In this document: piece after piece, positions 57,145 through 64,000 of the stretch
Position numbering within the stretch: position 1 is the stretch's first letter
How the letters are laid out: each line of letters opens with the position of its first letter
Assembly (NCBI GenBank): GCA_039720395.1
Contig: CM077831.1
Location: forward strand, 4,506,003 to 4,570,002
Reading direction: 5' to 3'
Source of the DNA: Liquidambar formosana
Lineage: Eukaryota; Streptophyta; Magnoliopsida; Saxifragales; Altingiaceae
DNA: 64,000 bases
Made by a program: the position numbers and the translations under genes
The notes under the pieces: model-generated
The model's input: the letters and a program-made list of their open reading frames with translations, nothing else
Database searches by the model: none
Told to the model about the DNA's origin: nothing

Positions 57145-60100
57145 TGTGGACCCTGAAAGTTGGCCCACGTGGGGGTTTGAAAAAAGGAAAGGAGTCGCCA
57201 CCTTATTTTTTAAAGGAAACAAGGAAAACCCTAAAAAACTGTTTTGTTTTAGGAAAACAAAAGAATGACTTCATGTTCAAAAATGGTAAGGCAAAAAGTC
57301 TTTTGGGAAACCAAAGATTGGGGATTCGGAAGCTAAGTTACGATATGGGAAGGTTCTAGGCAAAGCCTATAGGCACCCATATCGCCCTAAATGGTCTCTT
57401 AATTTAATTGGGCTAAATCAAAGTCTTAATCACATACAAATCACCAATTATCATCAAAACACAGCATGCATATCATCCATTCATTCATCGAAATAATTAG
57501 GTAAATCAAAGAAAAACAGAAAAGAGAAAGAGGGGAAAGAAAACCTAGGATACTTAGTATCCTAGGGCGGACTTGAACCTTACGAAGAGCGCCTACGTAC
57601 CATGTATGGAAATACATGGATCAAAGTCCACGTAATTCGAATGGGGAATAGGGTTAAACCCTAATAGAAACCTATGGTGAACCCTAAATTTCCTTTCATA
57701 AGATAATAGAGCTTCCAAAGATAAATGATTCTCAAAAGATCTTTAGAAAATATGGTATTTGTTAAAGATAGAAACTTTGATTTAAAAGGCATTTTTTTTA
57801 TGAATGGAAATTATAGGAATTACCATATCCCTCTATTAGGGAATAATCCTAGGAGGGAGAAAGGAAAGTTTCAAGGAAAGGAAAGAAAGGTGAATTAGGG
57901 CACCTTCATACCCAACTTACCTTAAGCAAAAGCAACCTATCAAAATAACCACCCTATTGCATTGGGTAGTTACCTTATTTGCAAGATTTCATCTTGCAAT
58001 AGCCAAAATAACCACCCACATTGGTGGGGTAGTTGCACCTGTTGTACCTGTCAAGCACCTGCAATTTGCATGCAAAACATACCAAAAATACCAACCAACC
58101 AAACCTAGTTTCTAATCAAGAAATTATCATGCTTAAACATAGGCTAACACATGCTCAAAACTCATCATTAAAGCCATTAAACAGATCTGGACAGAATTGA
58201 AATAGAGCTTAAAATCAACCATAAATCATGTAAACAACATGAATCATAAGCTAACTAAAACCCTAATTCAACCCTATATGCAATGACATGCAAAAAAGCC
58301 CTAAAATCAACTACATGGATGCTCAAAATATCATGTTTAGGACAATAAACAAATCTGGACAGAATGGTATTAAGGCCTATATTCATCCACTAAACATGCA
58401 AACAACATAAATAGTGAACAATCATAAACCCTAATTCAACCCTAGAACCATGACATGCATAAAAACCCTAAAATCCACTACATGAATGCTAAAAATATCA
58501 TAGTTACCTAATATGGAACATATTGCAGCAACTATGAAGAAAAACTAAAGAAGAATCCTAAGCTATCATGCTATATGCAACTTTCCTAAAACAAGGATGA
58601 ATGAAACCCTAGAATCACACTAGTGCATAAAATCCCATGAAATCACTTTAAACCATGCAAAACAGAATATGATCAGCATTCAATTCATGCATATTAATCA
58701 ATAGAATGATCCACACATGATAAAAACATAGGCTTTCACATGAAATAATGCTATTCTAAGCATAAACTCAATTTCAGCACAAGAGAAACCCTAGAATCCC
58801 AATTATGCAGTAAATCACATGGAATAACACTCTAGCATGCTAAACAGCCCATAAACATTATCCTAATCATGCATACTAACTAATAGAAGTAGCAAAACAC
58901 AATAAAAACACAAGCTTTAATATGCAAAAGAGTTATTTCATGCAGAAAACCAATTTCAGCACTAAGGAAACCCTAGAATCCCAAACATGCAATAAATCAC
59001 ATGGAATAACATTCTAGCATACTAAACAACCCATGAATATCATCCTAAACATGCATACTAGCCATTAGAAGCATCAAAACATGATAGAAACATAAGCTTG
59101 AACATGGAACAATGTTATTCTATGCAAAAAATCCTAATTTCTAAGAAAAGAGAAAGAGGGAGAGGTATACCTATGGTGGCTGCTGTAGGGAGTCCTCCTT
59201 CTCTTATGCACTGTTGGGAATTCCTTCATTCCAGCCTTCAAGCGAAACTCCAGCCCTCCTTCAAGCTTTCTTTCTCACTCTCTCACTTTAAGTTTAGGTT
59301 AAACTACCCTAAGGATGGCTGTCATAGCCTCCAAGTCTCACACATGCCTCTCCCTTCAGAAAATTCCCCCCTTATTGCTGAAGTATAAGGGGGTATTTAT
59401 AGGGATCGAGGGGAAACCCTCAATGGTTGGGATTAAAACCCTAGGTATTGATCCAAGGGCTCTTAGAGGTTCCCTTGGGGCTTAAGTAGGTCAAATAAGG
59501 CTGAAAATAGGGTTAAATGGCAGCTGGAGGCAAGCAAATCCAAGGAAATAGGAAGGGAGCCGTGTCAAGACTCAAAAAAGGAAAGTGGCTCGGGTGACCA
59601 CCTGGGGCTGGGCGGCTAGCAGTCTGGGCCCAGGAGGCTAGCCGTCCAGGCCTGGGTGGTCACCCGAGGCCATGTCAGCTTCAGCCCATTTTTGACCCTT
59701 TCGGCTTCCAAATGTGTTTCAGGGCTCAAATCAACTCCGATTTTGATGAAATGAAAGCCAAAACGACCGTGTTTCGAAGGGGAATGTAATTTGAGTCACT
59801 TGAGGGCAAGAAACCCTAGCCATGGCTGCATGGTTAGGTCCTACAAAGGCGGTTAACCGCTATACACCACCATCGCTTAGCTTAGGTATGCACATAGGGT
59901 TGCACCAAATGCTTCCCAATTCAAAATTCAACCTCCCTAAACACATTTGGGGATGAAATTAAGACTAATCAAAGTCAAATGAATAGTCGTGGAGTGAAAA
60001 TCATGAGCCAATTCGAGCTAACTCGAAATAGGTCTCTTAACCAACCTGTGCCATATTGAGCCATTCTAATCCCGAACCTTCAATTCATCAAATTGAACCC

Positions 60101-60375
60101 ATAAACACCTCAAATGCATCCATATGGACCCCATTTGGCAACTTGGAGTTCATTTCAAGGTCAAATGGAAAGTTTGTGACATAAAAGACGATTATGCCCC
60201 TCAAGTCACAAAAGTTCTTATTAGCCCTCAAGATCAACTCCAAATCGAACCAAAATTCATACACATCATCCTTAGGACCCTAAAAACTCAATGCAAAAGA
60301 CTAGACTCAAAAAGGAAACAAAAAGACACATGAAATGACAAACCCTAGCTAAGGTGGCAAAAATGGGGTGTGACA
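57145..60375 (-). mobile_element. Tat-5: solo Tat LTR of the B type
   Basis: It is 3231 bp long, minus-oriented (TGTCACACCCC on the minus strand at 60375, terminal GGGTCCACA at 57145), with the perfect target duplication GCGAC (57140-57144, 60376-60380). It is homologous throughout to the Tat-2 5' LTR: palindrome 59589-59668, TATAAATA 59401-59394, splice donor at 57920, hairpin block 57545-57640, stem CGATATGGG/CCCATATCG at 57341-57384 and GGTGGCGACTCC at 57202-57191. It inserted into the GGTGGCGACTCC motif of Tat-4. Confidence 0.95.
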
Positions 60376-60507
60376 GCGACTCCTTGTTTGTTTGTTTTTG
60401 TGAACCTTTTAAAAACCAGATTTTTATTAATTTAAATCTCTACAAGTCTTTTTAAAAGAAGGGTTCTTCCTTCCTCTCCCGGATCGAAACTCGTGGTTCA
60501 CAGTTAT

Positions 60508-61700
60508 AGTGGTACAAGTAATCCTTAGACCTGAGACACCATAGTTACCTTATGCATGTAGCTTTAGAAGTTTGATAACACTAAGTGCAGATCCTATTCA
60601 AGGGTCTGTAAAGGTGTTCATTGGCCCTATTGCTATGTGTATGAAGGCATATGAGTGATCGACATGGAATCCATTACTCTCAGGAAAAATGGAGAGAATG
60701 TCTAATATAGCATTCATGATACAACTCATTCAGTCCATGGCCATGGCAGTGTGAATATGGAAAGGAGTTTCCATAAGTTCATCATTGAGTTGATATTTAT
60801 GAATGAGTATAAAGTAATTGAACTAGGGACTTGACAGACTTCCATGTCCTATTAGTTCAATTGGAGACGTTGTGTAAATGGAAGGATGTAATTGTAACCT
60901 ATAAACTATAACAGAAGGGTTCTTTGATAGATACATATTCACTTCATTAAGGACAACACCATGAACCATATGCTAGGTGTTATTCATGGTTAGTAGAAGC
61001 CCTAATTGATATAATTGAGTTATAATCAATTAGGGAATTGGAAGGAGTTCCAATTAGACCCTAAATGGAAAGAGTTCCATTGTGCACACCTCGTGCTATT
61101 CCTACTACTTGATGATGTGAACCCAATGGGTCACACACTGATCATGCAAGATGAGCTTTAAAGTCTATGAGAGAAAGGGTATAAGTGAATAAAGAAAGGT
61201 TCTTTAAGGCCAAATTTATATATGATATAATTAAGAGGGGTTATTGTGTAATTAATTGTAATTACACAAAACCCTAAGTGGGTTCTCCCTCATGGCCGGC
61301 CCCCCTTGGTGGGCTATATATATGTAATGTGATGTGATGACATCACAACACAACAACAAGTTCAACTCCCTAAAGGGCTGGCTGAAAATTCTAGCCTCCC
61401 TCTCTCTCTCCTCTCTTCTCCTACACTAGCAACAACAAGGATAAGTTGGAAAGGACTTGAAGCTCTAGCTAGGTCTGGATACCGTTGGAGGTAGCACACT
61501 TGGGCTGCTCATTCACCGCTGTCCGTAATCAAAGCTTGGAGCAAAAAGGAGAAGACAGAAATTCTGTAAGTGTTCTAACCCTCTTTGAAGTTAGGGTTTG
61601 ATTTTGTGTTATGCATAGTTAGATTCATGGGCTGTGGAATCAAAGGAAAAAATTATTATATTCCGCACTTCAATTTTTCTCTCTTGTTTGATTCCCAACA
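60508..61700 (+). mobile_element. Cop-2 3' LTR, second piece
   Basis: It continues 44229 after the Tat-4 insertion and ends GATTCCCAACA. A TATATATA stretch lies near 61315. It shares subfamily-specific variants with the solo LTR at 9188-10838. A small open frame at 61585-61770 crosses its end and is not a gene. Confidence 0.9.
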
Positions 61701-62214
61701 GGGCAATCAACTCACATATTTGAACAGAGGCTTGAAGAGTGCCAGTAGAGATAAGAAAGTGACCAATTAAACAAAAAGTGAGTGTACGCTAAAGTTGAGG
61801 GGTGAAAATCAGAGTACCTTCGCTGTCGTGAGCCAAGAAAGAGGTTGCTAACTTCATTAAGTCCACCATATGATCCTTTACAAATATCGTTACATCCTTC
61901 TGAGGAATGCCAAGAAAGTCTGAGAAAGAAGCAAGGTAATCCGAGTGAAGTGTAGGAAAGATGAATGGCCCTGCGGGTGAAACTCCAAATAAAGCACAGA
62001 ATTCCTCCATGGTTGGGCATAATTCTTCATAATTGAATTGAAAGACATGGATTTGAGGATCCCAGAAATATGTAGCAGCAGTGAGAAGAGTCGTTTCAAG
62101 CTTCATATGCCTTAGAGAGAGTAACGGTTCCAAGCCAAAGCACTTAAACTCAATTTTGTCTTTGGCAACCATGACTGCCAAAAACCCTCTTAAGAACCCA
62201 TCCAAGGCTTCCAT
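61701..62214 (-). pseudogene. antisense extra ORF of Tat-6, cut by Cop-2
   Basis: From the ATG at 62214 the minus strand encodes a homolog of the 428-residue antisense ORF of Tat-1 (MEALDGFLRGFLAV, then FNYEELCPTMEEFCALFG and DLMKLATSFLA). The longer frame from 62391 adds upstream codons that run through the promoter and are unlikely to be used. Near 61800 a frameshift ends the frame, after which homology resumes (ISTGTLQASVQICELI) and runs straight into the Cop-2 LTR end at 61700. The rest of the ORF should lie left of Cop-2, off-window. The similar PMD-like core and start show that this ORF is a shared component of at least two Tat elements. Confidence 0.85.
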
Positions 62215-62261
62215 AATTATTTCAATAAAAAATAAGTGAGCTAGAAGGCTTCCCTCATGTG

Positions 62262-62437
62262 TTTTTATAGGGAAAAGGTCACAAATTCGAGTCCTAAAAG
62301 GAATAGAATCGTCAAAATAGCAAAATTCCTGAAAAATCGTGAAAAAACGCATCAACCTCGGGTAACCGTCCTGGGCTGGACGGTTAGCCATCTAGGCCCA
62401 GACAGCTAACCATCCGTGGCCAGATGGTCACCTGAGG
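62262..62437 (-). promoter_or_regulatory. promoter of the Tat-6 antisense ORF
   Basis: On the minus strand the GC-rich nested palindrome (62437-62356, outer arms CCTCAGGTGACC and GGTTACCCGAGG) is followed by TATAAAAA at 62269-62262, in the same TTTTCCCTATAAAAACACAT context as Tat-1, and then the ATG at 62214. Confidence 0.7.
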
Positions 62438-63146
62438 CTCTGCCTTGTTTTGCTTTGTTTCACCCGGTTTAGCCTATTTTCGCTTTCGGATGGCCTTTTT
62501 AGGCCATTTTCACTCCTATAAGCTCACATTGACTCAAGTTTTCATAAGAAAAGCACCAAAACATCATCATGATAGGTTCTAAGGAGCACCAGAAGTATCC
62601 ATGCTAAGGGTTAAGAAAGTTGGTTTAAGGTTGCAATTACAAAACATAGCATGAAATGCAAAAAGATAGTCATTGTCTCATTGTTTTTACAATCCCAACA
62701 AAGAAGTGAGTGAACTCAGCAAGTCCCAGAGCTTCTTTTGCGGCTCAGCCCAGCTCCATCATGAGCCCCACGAGGTGCTCTAGGAGGGCGCATTGATGGT
62801 GGCAGTTGCGCAGATGAAGTTTGTTGCAAAGAAACTAAGTATTAGAATAGGGTTGGTTGAAAACCTCAAATGGGAACTTTAAATAGGTTGAACACTTAAC
62901 TATGGTGTCCAAACGGGCCTCCACCATGGATTTGGCTAAGCTCATCCTTACAAGGTCATGCCTCAAGCCCTCGCTAAGATCAATGAACTCTTAAGCATAT
63001 GCCGCAGGCACCTAGGATAATCAATAAGATTAAATTGAAGGTAATGTCGAAAAAAAAAAAAAAAAAGAAATACCCATAAAGAGAACTCACCTGTTCTCGA
63101 CTTGGGTCGATCCTAGGGGATTCATCAAAAGCGGGATGGGTGATGG
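62438..63146 (+). other. Tat-6 region between antisense ORF and 3' LTR
   Basis: No gene is visible. Unlike Tat-1 and Tat-2, I see no constant-loop hairpin array here. An A run lies at about 63050-63066. The purine-rich GGGATGGGTGATGG at 63133-63146 directly before the LTR may be the polypurine tract. Confidence 0.5.
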
Positions 63147-64000
63147 TGTCACACCCCATTTTTGTCACCTTAGCTAGGACATATCATTTCATGTAGGATT
63201 TTGAGTCTTTTTCGAGTCTAGTCTCTTGCATTGAGTTTCTATGGCATTGAATATCATGCGTATGAATTTTGAAGTGATTTGGAGTTCATCTCAACAGTCA
63301 ATAAGAACTTTTACGACTTTAAGGGCATAATCATCTTTTAAGCCGTATATTTTCCATTTGACTTTGGAATGAATCCCGAGTCATTCCATCGAGTTCATAT
63401 GAGTACATAGAGTCTATATAGAGGTTCAATTTCATGAATTAATGGTTTAAGATCAATTCGGTTCAGGTTGGCTAAAAGACCCTTTCTTGGTTTGCTCAAA
63501 TTGACTCATAAGATCCAACCAATTTTCTCTCATTTAACTTCAATTGGGCTTTTTTTACATCCTAGATATGTTTAAAAAGGTCAATTTTCGATTGGGAAAG
63601 CATTTGGTTCAACCTTGTGTACAAACCCAGCTTAGCGACGGTGAGGCACCATGGTTAACCACCTTTGTAAAACCTAACCATGCACCCATGGTTAAGGATT
63701 TTTGTCCCAAAATGCTTAAAAATGTGTTCCCCTTCGAAACACGGTCATTTTGGCTTTTATTTCATCAAAATCGGACTTAATTTGAACATTCTAGGACTTC
63801 TACAGCGAGTAGGAGTCAAAACTGAAGCGGATTGAAGAGAGCCCTTGGGTAACCGTCCGGGGCTGGACGGTCAGCCATCCAAGCCCAGACGGCTAACCGT
63901 CCAGGCCTAGATGGTCACCCGAGGAGTCCGTCTTCAACTCAACTTCTGACTCCTCTCTCCCTCTTTTGACGGTTTCCTCCGCCAAAACAACTTGTTTGCT
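63147..64000 (+). mobile_element. Tat-6 3' LTR, 5' part
   Basis: It begins TGTCACACCCCATTTTTG and follows the order of the other Tat LTRs in diverged form, including the variant nested palindrome (about 63843-63924; inner arms GGACGGT and ACCGTCC). It runs off the window before any TATA box. Confidence 0.8.

Larger units (their letters stand above)
44230..60502 (+). mobile_element. Tat-4: solo LTR of a third Tat-type family, hosting two insertions
   Basis: It starts TGTAGACACCCC and ends GTGGTTCACA, with the target duplication GTTAT on both sides. Its own sequence is 44230-45691, 55507-57144 and 60381-60502, about 3.2 kb. It carries Tat LTR landmarks in diverged form: a nested palindrome (44864-44943, inner CAGGTTGGCCAACCTG at 44896-44911), TATAAATA (45138-45145), GTAAGT splice donor (56285-56290), hairpin CCTTGCAT/ATGCAAGG (56603-56624), the CCTAGG palindrome (56657-56679) and stem CGATGTGGG/CCTACATCG (56959-56967, 56995-57003). 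No internal region or gene remains. Confidence 0.85.
39047..61700 (+). mobile_element. Cop-2: Ty1/copia element split by nested insertions
   Basis: Visible parts are the leader (39047-40086), gag-pol (40087-43746), a polypurine tract (43751-43760) and the 3' LTR in two pieces (43761-44229 and 60508-61700). The LTR is split by Tat-4, with target duplication GTTAT at 44225-44229 and 60503-60507. The 5' LTR and first part of the leader are beyond the Tat-2 insertion, off-window. After the 3' LTR comes GGGCA (61701-61705), the expected target duplication inside the Tat-6 antisense ORF. Confidence 0.85.

Overview
This window looks like plant nuclear heterochromatin, almost certainly from an angiosperm. 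I see no host gene, rRNA, tRNA or CRISPR array. All but small remnants are nested LTR retrotransposons: Ty3/gypsy elements of the Tat/Ogre type (3-kb LTRs, dual RNase H, an intron in pol, an antisense extra ORF) and Ty1/copia elements with 1.65-1.7 kb LTRs. One CACTA-type DNA transposon end is also present. All calls were made by eye, without alignment or database search.

I infer the nesting mainly from 5-bp target-site duplications (TSDs). A plus-strand Tat element at the right edge (Tat-6, 61701-64000) was hit by a copia element (Cop-2, 39047-61700, its 5' part off-window). Cop-2's leader was hit by a minus-strand Tat element (Tat-2, 7530-39046). Tat-2's gag was hit by a younger, nearly intact minus-strand Tat element (Tat-1, 15805-33702, TSD ATGCC). 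Tat-2's 3' LTR was hit by a solo copia LTR (9188-10838, TSD GTGAC) and by a plus-strand Tat element entering from the left (Tat-3, 131-7529). Tat-3 itself carries a solo copia LTR (3908-5605, TSD TGATT) and a CACTA end (1-130). Cop-2's 3' LTR was hit by a third type of Tat solo LTR (Tat-4, 44230-60502, TSD GTTAT). Tat-4 contains a complete copia element (Cop-1, 45692-55506, TSD AATTA) and another Tat solo LTR (Tat-5, 57145-60375, TSD GCGAC).

Tat-1 encodes gag, protease, reverse transcriptase, RNase H, a second RNase H and integrase in one frame. That frame is interrupted by a predicted 171-bp intron and three TGA stops. Downstream and antisense lies a 428-codon ORF resembling plant mobile domain proteins, with its own TATA box. 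Cop-1 keeps an intact gag but has lost most of its reverse transcriptase, although its LTRs are nearly identical. Cop-2 keeps one continuous gag-pol frame broken only by eight stops.

The most interesting signal is structural. Several regions consist of hairpins whose loop is constant while both arms change together: a 2.3-kb array in Tat-1, a 1.4-kb array in Tat-2 with a different loop, and three hairpins just upstream of gag in both copia elements. The Tat LTRs also share hairpins that are kept by paired changes between LTR types, and a GC-rich nested palindrome that recurs upstream of both the LTR promoter and the antisense-ORF promoter. These point to selection on RNA or cruciform structure, or to a mutational process that keeps arms complementary. 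None of the standard feature classes explains them.
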